A stretch of 25,959 nucleotides of DNA from Candidatus Nomurabacteria bacterium (GTDB lineage: Bacteria; Patescibacteriota; Minisyncoccia; Phycocordibacterales; UBA9973), in NCBI GenBank assembly GCA_023267415.1, contig JAHFNM010000002.1:1-25959 (forward strand), written 5' to 3'. The notes beneath the pieces are model-generated. The model ran no database searches. It was not told the DNA's origin and saw only the letters and a program-made list of their open reading frames with translations. The position numbers and the translations under genes are program-made. Positions 7,581 to 15,703 of this stretch are shown here, in pieces (within the stretch, counting starts at the first letter, position 1; every line of letters begins with the position of its first letter).

Positions 7581-7589
7581 ATACTAGCA
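7581..7589 (-). promoter_or_regulatory. Extended -10 promoter of gltX
   Basis: TGC-TAGTAT (hexamer at 7581-7586), exactly 6 nt before the gltX ATG, predicting a leaderless mRNA. Confidence 0.5.
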
Positions 7590-7617
7590 AATTTAAAACG
7601 AAATGCCATGCAAAATA

Positions 7618-7643
7618 AAAAGACAACCATTCGGTTGTCTTTT
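7618..7643 (-). terminator. Terminator after the HD-like protein gene
   Basis: Stem AAAAGACAACC / GGTTGTCTTTT with a 4-nt loop. In the minus direction it ends in a T-rich run. It separates the 267-aa gene from gltX. Confidence 0.85.
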
Positions 7644-7662
7644 GTTGTTCTTTTTCTTAGCT

Positions 7663-8466
7663 CTATAGTTCCATCGCTTTTTGCAATAAGAATTCGATAC
7701 AGTCCGGTAATCTTTTTGGTGGAATGTATCTTCCTAAAGCCTGGCTCACGCGTTCCGCCAAAAAGTTTTCTACTAAATGGCCAATGCGTTCTTGCGCTTC
7801 GAAGGTTGATTCGCCATTGAAATGCTGCCTGCCTTCCTCATCAAGGATCTTATACTTAGGATTGGCTTTGTTGGCCTGTATCCTTCGGTCAAAATCATTG
7901 ACTGACCAATCATCGGAAACCGGACTAACCGGTAAATCATTGATCGTGTAATCGTCCACATAATGGGCGATCAAGCATTCAAGATCTCCGTAGTGCAATT
8001 TCGGCTTGTTCAGTAACACTTCGATTGACTTGAGTGAACCGTGTCCATTTGCGGATGCAAAACGTATGGTTCTGTAATTAAAACCAGCCTTATGCATTCC
8101 CTGGACAGACTCCAGGCTTGCTTCTTCGTAGGCAGCCCAAGTTTTTCCTTTGACAGCTGTGATTTCATTTTCCTTCATTTTGAAGTAATCATGAGATGCT
8201 GAGCCTTTCATAGCCTCGTATTTTCCGTCACTCAGTTGCAGGACGTCGGCAAATACCCCTACGCGCGCCGTGGTTAGTAAACAGTGAGCAGTAATATTTG
8301 CTTTATCGAGCTTACCGTCCTTCAGCTCCCATAATCCTACTTCTTTGTGTAGCGCCAAAGCCTCTTTCATTTCGATGCCAAGCTTGGTGAAGTAATCTAC
8401 TTTATTCTCGGGGAATAATTGGGCGACTACGGCCCTGATTTCGGAATCATTGAGTTCTGTCTGCAT
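7663..8466 (-). CDS. HD-domain-like protein, function unknown
   Basis: 267 residues, soluble and mostly helical by composition. It has the spaced metal-ligand order of HD phosphohydrolases: His61 (ITAHCLLTTARVGVFADVL), His92-Asp93 (SASHDYFKMKENE) and Asp171/Asp172 (LIAHYVDDYTI). HD enzymes cleave phosphate from nucleotides, cyclic or hyperphosphorylated, but no substrate is indicated. The C-terminus (AQERIGHLVENFLAERVSQALG) is helical and unrecognised. The gene stands alone between two terminators. Its promoter is unclear: either an extended -10 within the upstream hairpin (leader about 30 nt) or a weak TAAAAC 7 nt before the ATG. The HD assignment rests on motif spacing only. Confidence 0.6.
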   Translation of the reverse strand: MQTELNDSEIRAVVAQLFPENKVDYFTKLGIEMKEALALHKEVGLWELKDGKLDKANITAHCLLTTARVGVFADVLQLSDGKYEAMKGSASHDYFKMKENEITAVKGKTWAAYEEASLESVQGMHKAGFNYRTIRFASANGHGSLKSIEVLLNKPKLHYGDLECLIAHYVDDYTINDLPVSPVSDDWSVNDFDRRIQANKANPKYKILDEEGRQHFNGESTFEAQERIGHLVENFLAERVSQALGRYIPPKRLPDCIEFLLQKAMEL

Positions 8467-8492
8467 TATTTACGTTTTAGATGGTAAAGAAA

Positions 8493-8527
8493 AAATCGCT
8501 CTATTATAGCATATAATAGAGCGATTT
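8493..8527 (-). terminator. Terminator of the fucose synthase gene, with a promoter-like heart
   Basis: Perfect 16-bp stem (8493-8508 / 8512-8527) with loop GCA. In the minus direction it is followed by a run of T. Its centre also reads TGC-TATAAT on the minus strand, a consensus extended -10 that could drive the 267-aa gene. Confidence 0.8.
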
Positions 8528-8543
8528 GTCAATATTCAGTTTT

Positions 8544-9473
8544 CTATATCTTATTCTCCAAAAACCACTGATATGTGCGTTTGATCCCCTCTTTGAGATC
8601 GATCGTGTGCTTCCAGCCGAGACCGTGAAGCTTGGTCATATCAAGAAGCTTACGTGGCATGCCGTCAGGCTTGGTCGAATCCCAAATGATTGTGCCTTCG
8701 TAGCCAACGATCTCCTTGATCGTTTCGGCAAGTTCTTTGATCGTGATGTCCACACCAGTACCCACATTCACATGCTGTCCGTCGCTGTATGTGTTCATGA
8801 GATACACGGCTGCATCGGCAAGATCATCAACGTGAAGAAATTCTCGCATCGCGACTCCAGTACCCCAGAGCGTCATTTCGGGAACGCCAGCGACTTTGGC
8901 TTCGTGGAATTTGCGGATCATTGCCGGAAGCACGTGTGAGCTGGTGAGGTCGAAGTTGTCATTGTCGCCATAGAGATTGGTCGGCATGAGAGAAATATAA
9001 TTCGTGCCATATTGCTTGTTGTATGACTGACACATGACGATGCCGGCAATCTTGGCGATACCATACGCTTCGTTCGTAGGTTCAAGCGGGCCGGTCATGA
9101 GATATTCCTCCTTGATCGGCTGCTGCGACATTCGCGGATAGATGCACGAGCTTCCAAGGAATTCGAGTTTCTTCACGCCACTTTGATATGCAGAGTCGAT
9201 AATGTTGGTTTCGATCACTAGGTTTTGATAAATGAAGTCCGCAGGATATGTGCTGTTGGCCATAATACCGCCAACTTTTGCTGCAGCAACGAAAACGTAC
9301 TCAGGCTTTTCGGTGGCAAAGAAATCTCGAACCGCTTTTTGATTCAAGAGATCAAGCTCTTCGCGAGTTCGGGTTATAAGGTTTGTATAGCCCTGCTTGG
9401 TAAGTGCGCGAACTATGGCCGAGCCCACGAGCCCACGGTGTCCGGCAACATAGATTTTTGATGTTTTTTCCAT
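8544..9473 (-). CDS. fcl: GDP-L-fucose synthase
   Basis: 309 residues from the ATG at 9473. It is a short-chain dehydrogenase-type epimerase/reductase that converts GDP-4-keto-6-deoxy-mannose to GDP-L-fucose with NADPH. The nucleotide-binding GHRGLVGSAIVRAL lies near the N-terminus. It is followed by AAKVGGIMANSTYPADFIYQNL, the active-site LGSSCIYP, the catalytic Tyr-x3-Lys in NEAYGIAKIAGI, and MREFLHVDDLADA, all typical of Fcl. It supplies fucose for surface glycans. The partner dehydratase gene gmd is not in this window. A longer frame from 9515 exists, but TTGCCA-17-TACAAT ends 6 nt before 9473. Divergent from the cupin gene. Confidence 0.93.
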   Translation of the reverse strand: MEKTSKIYVAGHRGLVGSAIVRALTKQGYTNLITRTREELDLLNQKAVRDFFATEKPEYVFVAAAKVGGIMANSTYPADFIYQNLVIETNIIDSAYQSGVKKLEFLGSSCIYPRMSQQPIKEEYLMTGPLEPTNEAYGIAKIAGIVMCQSYNKQYGTNYISLMPTNLYGDNDNFDLTSSHVLPAMIRKFHEAKVAGVPEMTLWGTGVAMREFLHVDDLADAAVYLMNTYSDGQHVNVGTGVDITIKELAETIKEIVGYEGTIIWDSTKPDGMPRKLLDMTKLHGLGWKHTIDLKEGIKRTYQWFLENKI

Positions 9474-9479
9474 AGGAGT

Positions 9480-9508
9480 ATTGTACTGCTTCGTTTTTTG
9501 CCTGGCAA
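9480..9508 (-). promoter_or_regulatory. Promoter of fcl
   Basis: TTGCCA (9503-9508), 17-nt spacer, TACAAT (9480-9485) on the minus strand, 6 nt before the ATG at 9473. Confidence 0.65.
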
Positions 9509-9537
9509 TTGACATTTTTAAATAAAAGTGCTATTAT
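9509..9537 (+). promoter_or_regulatory. Promoter of the cupin gene
   Basis: Consensus TTGACA (9509-9514), 17-nt spacer, TATTAT (9532-9537). Its -35 box directly abuts the fcl -35 box, so the two promoters are back to back. Leader about 20 nt, without a Shine-Dalgarno site. Confidence 0.7.
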
Positions 9538-9564
9538 AATGATGAACAACTAAAAAACAGCATC

Positions 9565-10005
9565 ATGGTAACGTTAGAGAACTTTGACATTCGCGATATC
9601 AACAAAATATTGCATGGAATCACTTTTGAATTTGCACACGTAGACGACCGCAGACTCCTCGAAGAATGTAATAGGGAGAGCGATTCATGGCAGCGATTCA
9701 ATATATTTAAGGGCGAGGTGGTTCTCGCAGACCACTATCACGAAGGAAAAAATGAAACATTTTATTTCGTTGAAGGCTCAGGAATAATACTCCTGGCCCA
9801 CGTAGATAAAAATGGCGTGGTAATCGGTGATGTTGAACGTGTATTCGTTCAACCGGGAACAATAATGACCATCCCTCCGTACATGGCGCATCAGTTTGTC
9901 ATGGAAGAGGGCGCATACTTTGTGTGCTACTCGACGGCACCATTTGATCCCAACAACAAGGATCTGCACCCGTGTAAGCTTACGTTTGATGCAGGAGAAG
10001 AATAA
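9565..10005 (+). CDS. Cupin-domain protein
   Basis: 146 residues, a single cupin barrel. Motif 1 is DHYHEGKNETFYFVEGSG with metal ligands His57, His59 and Glu64; motif 2 is PGTIMTIPPYMAHQF with His109. All four usual ligands are present, so it should bind a metal. The substrate is unknown. The position opposite fcl suggests a sugar-nucleotide or surface-glycan role, for example an isomerase or epimerase (inference). It is closed by its own terminator. Confidence 0.85.
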   Translation: MVTLENFDIRDINKILHGITFEFAHVDDRRLLEECNRESDSWQRFNIFKGEVVLADHYHEGKNETFYFVEGSGIILLAHVDKNGVVIGDVERVFVQPGTIMTIPPYMAHQFVMEEGAYFVCYSTAPFDPNNKDLHPCKLTFDAGEE

Positions 10006-10023
10006 GAAGATCTATTGAAAGAC

Positions 10024-10049
10024 AAAAAGGAGCCGAATGGTTCCTTTTT
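10024..10049. terminator. Bidirectional terminator between the cupin gene and murG
   Basis: Stem AAAAAGGAGCC / GGTTCCTTTTT with a 4-nt loop and one G-T pair; long T run on the plus side. It can also end the minus-strand operon after murG. Confidence 0.8.
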
Positions 10050-10059
10050 TTTGATATAG

Positions 10060-10127
10060 AAATTCAAAAACTGATGCGGTTCGAGACGCGAGCGAGGCAA
10101 CGATGAAATGCGCAGTTTTTGGAATTT
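10060..10127. repeat. Dispersed structured repeat, copy 1
   Basis: Outer arms 10060-10073 and 10113-10127 are complementary with a one-base bulge. The inside holds a core at 10080-10098 (TTCGAGACGCGAGCGAGGC) and a second block at 10098-10113. Both recur at 20903-20921 (18 of 19 identical) and 20971-20986 (14 of 16). It lies three bases after the murG stop. Confidence 0.7.
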
Positions 10128-10130
10128 TAA

Positions 10131-11258
10131 TTATTTTTCGTGCTGGAGCGCGATATTAATTAATACTTGCGCTATTTTATCGGCAGCTTCAGGGGTGGAG
10201 AATGCCTTTGCGGAGAGTGCCATATTCTTGCGTTCAATATCGTTCTCGAGAATACGCTTGATCTCGGAGACCAAAATGGTCGGCGAGAGATTCCCCTCTT
10301 CGATCACGCGAGCGCATCCATGACGAGCATAATTGAACGCATTCTTGCGCTGGTGATCGCCGTGCGATTCGTCAATCGGGATGACTATAGCCGGCAAGCC
10401 CCATGCTGCGATCTCAAATAGTGCCGAACCTGCGCGTGTAATAACGATAGATGAAGCTCCGGCAGCCATTTTTTGCGCCAAGACATTGAGGAACGGGTAT
10501 GGGCGGTAGCGACCAGCAAATTCATTACCTTCGAGCAAGAACTTGGTCTGCGTATCGACTTCCTTGAAATTATTCACTCCGGTCTGGTGGATGATCTGGT
10601 AGTAAGGAAGGAGCTGAGCAAGCGAGTCGATAATGATGTTATTGATGGCTTCAGCACCGAGCGAGCCGCCGAGCACGAGAATGGTCGGAATCGTGGGATC
10701 GAGCTTGAGGTATTCATATGCGCCCTCAGTCTTCTTTTCCTTTATTTCGGCGCGGATCGGCTGCCCCGTGAGGGCCACTTTTTCTCTTGGAAAATACGCG
10801 CTTGCTTCGTCGTATGACACGGCGATCCGTTTAGCGAATTTTCCGGCCCATTTGTTTACACGGCCTGGAGCGCAGTCGGATTCATGGATGACGACGGGAA
10901 TGCCGAGCAGTCGTGCTGCAAGAAGCACAGGAAAACTAGCATAACCTCCTTTGCCAAATACAACATCCGGATACAGGAAAAAGAGCGAACCAAGCGCAGT
11001 GAGCGTGCCAATGCCAGTACGGAAAAGATCGATTGTGTTCTTGATCGATCGGTAGACGCGACGCTTTCCGGCCGGAATATTTTTATACAGAATGCCGTTT
11101 TCAAACAATGCTTGCTTGTCATACGGTGAATCGGAATAATAGTACAGTTCGAGATTGAGGATCTTTTCGCGATCCACGATCGAATGCACCGATTCCGCAA
11201 CAGCGATTATCGGATAAAAATGTCCTCCAGTTCCTCCTCCCGTAAATACGATTTTCAT
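10131..11258 (-). CDS. murG: UDP-GlcNAc : lipid I GlcNAc transferase MurG
   Basis: 375 residues, normal length. It adds N-acetylglucosamine to lipid I on the inner membrane face to make lipid II. The two Rossmann lobes are marked by FTGGGTGGHFYPIIAVAE at the N-terminus and VLGGSLGAEAINN in the middle; the UDP-GlcNAc site reads TRAGSALFEIAAWGLPAIVIPID, followed by GDHQRKNAFNYARHG. It is the last gene of the scpA-to-murG operon, starting 8 nt after ftsW. The dispersed repeat and a terminator follow. No Shine-Dalgarno sequence precedes the ATG. Confidence 0.96.
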   Translation of the reverse strand: MKIVFTGGGTGGHFYPIIAVAESVHSIVDREKILNLELYYYSDSPYDKQALFENGILYKNIPAGKRRVYRSIKNTIDLFRTGIGTLTALGSLFFLYPDVVFGKGGYASFPVLLAARLLGIPVVIHESDCAPGRVNKWAGKFAKRIAVSYDEASAYFPREKVALTGQPIRAEIKEKKTEGAYEYLKLDPTIPTILVLGGSLGAEAINNIIIDSLAQLLPYYQIIHQTGVNNFKEVDTQTKFLLEGNEFAGRYRPYPFLNVLAQKMAAGASSIVITRAGSALFEIAAWGLPAIVIPIDESHGDHQRKNAFNYARHGCARVIEEGNLSPTILVSEIKRILENDIERKNMALSAKAFSTPEAADKIAQVLINIALQHEK

Positions 11259-11266
11259 AAATAAAA

Positions 11267-12370
11267 TTAAATTTTTCGTTCTTTTGATATGCGAAGGATA
11301 ATGCCGACCGCGGCGAGTGAGATGAGAAGCGATGTTCCACCTTGACTCATGAACACCAGTGGCACCCCAGTGAGTGGAAAGAGTCCGGTGATCGAGGCAA
11401 TATTCATAAATGCCTGGAGCGACAACAGTATAACAAGTCCACTCGCCAAGAGTCCACTGAAGAGATCCGGCGCACGACGAGCGATCCAGAGCCCGCGCAT
11501 GGCAAAGAGGATATAGAGACAGACGACGACGGTTGTGCCGATGAATCCGAACTCTTCGCCGATGACGGCAAAGATCGAATCCCCTTGCGGTTCAGGCAAG
11601 TAACTGAATTTCTGGATGCTTTGGCCAAATCCCCGCCCGCGCAACTGGCCCGAGCCAATGGCGATGAGCGACTGCTGAAGCTGATAGGAAGATCCTGTTG
11701 GATCATTTGTCGGATGGAGGAATGTACTGATGCGCGAACTCAGGTATGGAGTGTTGAACGCAACAATGAGAAAGATAGCCGTGATCGTTCCGCCGAATAT
11801 CAGAAGATGGCGGATGGGAGTACCAGAGAGAAACAACATGCCGAGACCTGTCGTAGACATGAGGATGAGGCTTTTTGTATCAGGCTGGAAAACAAGCACA
11901 CTCGCAACCATGCCGATAATGAGAAAGAGTGCGAGGATGCCAAAAAGCGGATTGTCGTTGCGTTTCTTTACCCACGAGAGCCAAGTCGCTAGATAAATGA
12001 TCACAGAGATCTTGAGGAATTCCACCGGCTGAAACGATACGCCAAAGATCGAGACCCATCTCCGCGCGCCGCCGTGCGCGAAGCCAAGATGCGGAACAAA
12101 AACAAGGAGCGTCAACCCAAGACCAGCCATGAGTATGAGCGCGGAATGATCTCGCCAAAAGCGATATGGAATACGTGTGCAAAAATACAAGGCGATCGTT
12201 CCTCCCACAAGTCCGAGTGCGATCTGCGAGATCAATATTTGATAGAACTTGCCTTCGTCACGCGCCAGCACGCCGAGCGAGGCGGAAAAGAATGCGAATA
12301 TACCCACAACCACGAGTACGATCGTGATGGCAAGGAAAATGTAATCAATCGATCTTTTTTCAGCTGGCAT
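11267..12370 (-). CDS. ftsW: Septal peptidoglycan polymerase FtsW (SEDS family)
   Basis: 367 residues with about ten membrane segments. SEDS signatures are GRGFGQSIQKFSYLPEPQGDSIFAVIGEEFGF, which keeps the catalytic Asp region, and PLTGVPLVFMSQGGTSLL near the end. Proteins of this family polymerise lipid II glycans, FtsW at the division site and RodA along the side wall. Placement between mraY and murG supports FtsW rather than RodA, although no partner class B PBP is present in the window. It is 3 nt from mraY and 8 nt from murG, so translation is probably coupled. Confidence 0.93.
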   Translation of the reverse strand: MPAEKRSIDYIFLAITIVLVVVGIFAFFSASLGVLARDEGKFYQILISQIALGLVGGTIALYFCTRIPYRFWRDHSALILMAGLGLTLLVFVPHLGFAHGGARRWVSIFGVSFQPVEFLKISVIIYLATWLSWVKKRNDNPLFGILALFLIIGMVASVLVFQPDTKSLILMSTTGLGMLFLSGTPIRHLLIFGGTITAIFLIVAFNTPYLSSRISTFLHPTNDPTGSSYQLQQSLIAIGSGQLRGRGFGQSIQKFSYLPEPQGDSIFAVIGEEFGFIGTTVVVCLYILFAMRGLWIARRAPDLFSGLLASGLVILLSLQAFMNIASITGLFPLTGVPLVFMSQGGTSLLISLAAVGIILRISKERKI

Positions 12371-12373
12371 GAA

Positions 12374-13456
12374 TTATGAAATGAGAGCGATTACGATGCC
12401 GACTACGGCGCAAAGCACGGAAAACACCCAGTAGCGCATGGTGACCTTGTATGTCGGCCAACCCTTTGCGATGAAGTGGTTGTGGAGTGGAGCCACCAAG
12501 AACACTTTTTTGCCGTTGCGGAACTTTTTTGACAGAAGCTGAATAATGACTGACGCCGTCGTTATCACGAGCGGAAGCGCGATGATCGGCAAAATGAATA
12601 CTTGCCCTGTGAGAAATGCGATGACAGTGAGAGTCGTGGTAAGCCCCATCGTTCCGGTCTCTGAAAGAAAGAACCGTGCCGGAGGAATATTGAACCAAAG
12701 AAACACCAGCAAGCTTCCAACAATGACCATAGAAAATGCGGTCAGGTCGATTTGGTTTTGCGAATATGCGATGACTGCATAGGCGGAAAACATAACGATG
12801 AACACTCCGCCGGCGAGACCGTCGACTCCGTCGATGATTCCGCCCGAATAGACAGCCAACATGACAATGATGAAAAATGGTATGAAAAGTGCACCCAGCA
12901 CCAGCGTGCCGCCAAATGGAATATGAATACCGGTGATTCCAAGCTTTGTGTAGAACCATAATCCGCCTACGAGCGCCAAGCCAAGCACTACAAGCAGGCG
13001 TTTTCGAATCGAGAGTCCGCCACCGACAAATGTTCCCTTACCAGCAACAACTAGCGCATCGTCGATCAAACCTACGAGCGAGGCAATGATGAGCGTAAAG
13101 AGCGGCAACCAAGTTTGATTGCGAGAGAGATACGAAAGCTTGATCGAGGCATGCGACGGAACAAGGAGTGCGACGGCAGCAATGAGAATCGTCGTGATGA
13201 CAACCGAGCCCCAAACGATCACTCCGCCCATGCGTGGAGTTTTGCGCACTTCGTCGTTGTGAAGCTTGTTTGAAATCGTGGCTTCCCTGCCATCGATCGT
13301 TTTTTCCACACTCGTTTTTTTCCAGAGTTCCCACTTGTAGAGATAGTGCGTAATGACGGGGGTGATTCCCATACCAACTATAAAGGCAGCTATCGCCGGA
13401 AGAAAGATCTTTACGGCATCGTTGATGGTTGCGTGAAGTTGAAGGAGATTATACAT
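12374..13456 (-). CDS. mraY: Phospho-MurNAc-pentapeptide translocase MraY
   Basis: 360 residues with about ten membrane segments. It transfers phospho-MurNAc-pentapeptide to undecaprenyl phosphate, giving lipid I. Family marks are KTPRMGGVI, the Asp pair in SLVGLIDDALVV, GLSIRKRL, GGIIDGVDGLAGGVF and TGTMGLTTTLT. The C-terminal substrate motif reads PLHNHFIAKGWPTYKVTMRYW, where most MraY proteins have three histidines (HHH); here the middle one is Asn. The start overlaps the end of murE by 8 nt, a sign of translational coupling. No Shine-Dalgarno site. Confidence 0.95.
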   Translation of the reverse strand: MYNLLQLHATINDAVKIFLPAIAAFIVGMGITPVITHYLYKWELWKKTSVEKTIDGREATISNKLHNDEVRKTPRMGGVIVWGSVVITTILIAAVALLVPSHASIKLSYLSRNQTWLPLFTLIIASLVGLIDDALVVAGKGTFVGGGLSIRKRLLVVLGLALVGGLWFYTKLGITGIHIPFGGTLVLGALFIPFFIIVMLAVYSGGIIDGVDGLAGGVFIVMFSAYAVIAYSQNQIDLTAFSMVIVGSLLVFLWFNIPPARFFLSETGTMGLTTTLTVIAFLTGQVFILPIIALPLVITTASVIIQLLSKKFRNGKKVFLVAPLHNHFIAKGWPTYKVTMRYWVFSVLCAVVGIVIALIS

Positions 13457-14756
13457 TCTGTGCTGCTGCTTTTTTTACTAAGTCTCTCACGATCTCGCGT
13501 TCGTTCCATGGAAGGGCACCGTCCTTTGTCATCATTGTCGTCTCGGCGCCCTTTCCCGATATCAATACTATATCACCTTGCTTGGCCAATGAGAGAGCTT
13601 TTGTAATAGCTTCTTTGCGGTCAAGGATCGAAAAAAGATCTTGCCCTTCTATCTTCCCTTGCGTTTCGGCGACATTTGCAAGTTCGGCGATCATTGTCTT
13701 TGGGTCGCCCTCGTACGGATCTTCATTGGTGATAATGAGAGTATCAGCTAACTGCGCAGCAAGTTCGGCAAGTTCGGCCCGCGGCGCGCGGCCTCCGCCG
13801 ATTACTCCCATAAGTAAAATAATCTTGCCTTCCGGATCCTTTAATCCTTTTGCCGTGCCAAGCAGTGCTTGCAGACTTGCCGGCTCATGGGCGTAGTCAA
13901 CATACACTGAAAAAGCCTGTCCTTCATCGATAGATTCCATGCGTCCAGGGATAACAGAAAGTTCTTTTAGCCCGGAAACGATCGTCATCGGTGGAATTTC
14001 CAAAAGCGAACCAATAATCACTGCGGGCAGCGCGTTATATACATTGAAGACTCCGGGGATAGAAAGGGCGAAACGCGTACCGTTGGCGGTGAATGTCGTG
14101 CCGTTTTTGAGTGACTCAATTCCAAGCGCCTGCACATCGCCATGTTCCAACCCAAACGTGATTTTCTGATCGGCCGGAAACGACAAGTAATATTCCGCGT
14201 GTTCAGAGTCAGCATTGGCAATAATAACTTTCGGGATTTCGATTCCCGAAAGGACCTTTTTTTGTTCGCCAAACGAACGAAAGAGTGCGCCTTTGGCTTT
14301 TTTGTACACCTCAAAGCTTCCCTTATGGCTTCCAAGATGCTCAGGAGTGAGATTAGTGAAGACGGCGATATCGACAGGAATCCCAGTGTGGCGAAACTGC
14401 TTCATCCCTTCCGAGGTCATTTCCATAACAACAACGGCAACGTTGTCTTGCTCCATCTGGCGCAGCTTTTTTTGGATGATGTACGGACTCGGCATCGTCA
14501 TATGATATGGATTAGCTTCTTCTTTTTCGCCGATGCGAAAATTCGCGCTTGATACGAGTCCTGTCTTAAAACCGGCAGCGTGGAGCACTGACCAAATATA
14601 ATTCGCCGTCGAAGTCTTGCCTTTCGTACCGGTCACGCCAATGACTATCATATTTTTTGCAGGAAAAGAATGCTTGGCGGCCGCATGCAATCCGCGTACC
14701 TTATGGTACGCGTTCATGGCAAATTCCGGGATGATTTTTTTGATCTGTTCTTTCAT
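13449..14756 (-). CDS. murE: UDP-MurNAc-tripeptide synthetase-type Mur ligase (MurE)
   Basis: 435 residues, shorter than the usual 480-500; the N-terminal UDP-binding domain is reduced. The ATP loop is VIGVTGTKGKTSTANYI (about 38-54). Further marks are MEMTSEGMKQFRHTGI, TNLTPEHLGSHKGSFEVYKKAKG (whose lysine, usually carbamylated, is at KAKG) and VDYAHEPASLQAL. It ligates the third stem-peptide residue to UDP-MurNAc-L-Ala-D-Glu. The DNPR motif that recognises diaminopimelate is replaced by NEDPYEGDP, so the added residue is uncertain. The start forms TAATG with the dac stop. Confidence 0.88.
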   Translation of the reverse strand: MKEQIKKIIPEFAMNAYHKVRGLHAAAKHSFPAKNMIVIGVTGTKGKTSTANYIWSVLHAAGFKTGLVSSANFRIGEKEEANPYHMTMPSPYIIQKKLRQMEQDNVAVVVMEMTSEGMKQFRHTGIPVDIAVFTNLTPEHLGSHKGSFEVYKKAKGALFRSFGEQKKVLSGIEIPKVIIANADSEHAEYYLSFPADQKITFGLEHGDVQALGIESLKNGTTFTANGTRFALSIPGVFNVYNALPAVIIGSLLEIPPMTIVSGLKELSVIPGRMESIDEGQAFSVYVDYAHEPASLQALLGTAKGLKDPEGKIILLMGVIGGGRAPRAELAELAAQLADTLIITNEDPYEGDPKTMIAELANVAETQGKIEGQDLFSILDRKEAITKALSLAKQGDIVLISGKGAETTMMTKDGALPWNEREIVRDLVKKAAAQNV

Positions 14757-15703
14757 TATGGCTTACAGAATTTTGGCAGCGAGCGGATTCCGAGTGTGTA
14801 TGCATTGGCTGCGTCATGGATGGCGACCATATCGGAAAATCTGCCTTCTTCGGTCGATCCAAGCACTGCAGCTCCCAGAGTGTCACCGGAAGGTTCGCGC
14901 CACAGGACGGCCAAATTGCCTCCTGCGGTGTCAGTATAACCCGTTTTTGAGCCTAATAATAGGGGTAATTTGTCGATTGCCTGATCAGTGTTTTTGAGCT
15001 GGATGGTCCTTCCGTTCGTCGCTTCGATGACGTCTTCCTTGTGAGTCGAGAGCGAGATCATTTCTGGAAAATCGCGGTAATCGACATACAGAAGCGAGAG
15101 AATTTCATGCGCCGATCCGAACGCCGTGGCAACAGTATCGTCATTAATGTCGAGTCCTGTGGGATTGCCAAAATGAAGGCTTGAAAATCCAAGATGAGCA
15201 GATTCAAAATTCATCGAGTCGACAAAGGCGCTGTCAGTAGCTCCAGTGCTTCGCGCAAGCATCATGGCAGCATCATTGACCGAGCCGATGAGCGCTGCGC
15301 GTATGAGATCTTCGATGCGGTAACTGTCGCCAATCGCAAATCCGGCAAAAGCATCGGAGTCCAAATCGTGATTCCGCACAGTATAAAAATCTGTCGGCGA
15401 GCCATGCTCGAGAGCAAGACGCACCGTCATAAGTTTCGTTAGCGAGGCTAGCGGACGAGGCTCGTTTTCGTTCTTTCCGTAGAGTGGCAGGCTTTGCGTG
15501 AAATCGTATGCAAAAAAAGAATGAGCCTGGATGCCGGAAATCGCTGATCCAAATGTGCCTTGGATCAGCTCGTTCTTCATTTGGACGCACGCCTCACGCC
15601 TGGCCTGTTCTTTGTGTTCGTATATGCTTGCCGATGCAATGAGAACGAGAAGAGCCAGGATGACAATAAGGCTACGCTGCTCTATTTTGATCTTGTTCTC
15701 CAT
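14756..15703 (-). CDS. D-alanyl-D-alanine carboxypeptidase, S11 family (PBP5-like)
   Basis: 315 residues from the ATG at 15703. Short cytoplasmic head, one N-terminal membrane anchor (SLIVILALLVLIASASIY), then the S11 penicillin-binding fold. Catalytic motifs are complete: SLTKLMT (SxxK), SVNDAAMM (SxN) and SKTGYTDT (KTG). It trims the terminal D-Ala from stem peptides outside the membrane. The C-terminal beta domain and amphipathic anchor of classical PBP5 are missing, the N-terminal anchor replacing them. A longer frame to 15808 runs deep into scpB and begins with Arg-rich nonsense; 15703 is preferred and still overlaps the scpB end by 32 nt. Confidence 0.9.
   Translation of the reverse strand: MENKIKIEQRSLIVILALLVLIASASIYEHKEQARREACVQMKNELIQGTFGSAISGIQAHSFFAYDFTQSLPLYGKNENEPRPLASLTKLMTVRLALEHGSPTDFYTVRNHDLDSDAFAGFAIGDSYRIEDLIRAALIGSVNDAAMMLARSTGATDSAFVDSMNFESAHLGFSSLHFGNPTGLDINDDTVATAFGSAHEILSLLYVDYRDFPEMISLSTHKEDVIEATNGRTIQLKNTDQAIDKLPLLLGSKTGYTDTAGGNLAVLWREPSGDTLGAAVLGSTEEGRFSDMVAIHDAANAYTLGIRSLPKFCKP

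Noticed and set aside
7575..7820. 81-aa plus-strand frame after gltX
   Set aside because: It covers the terminator hairpin and runs antisense into the 267-aa gene.
10060..10127. Hammerhead ribozyme, because of CTGATG and GAAA strings
   Set aside because: The three-stem order around CUGAUGA and GAAA cannot be drawn, and copy 2 lacks the strings.
11342..11992. 216-aa plus-strand frame
   Set aside because: Antisense shadow of ftsW; very charged, no family, no promoter.
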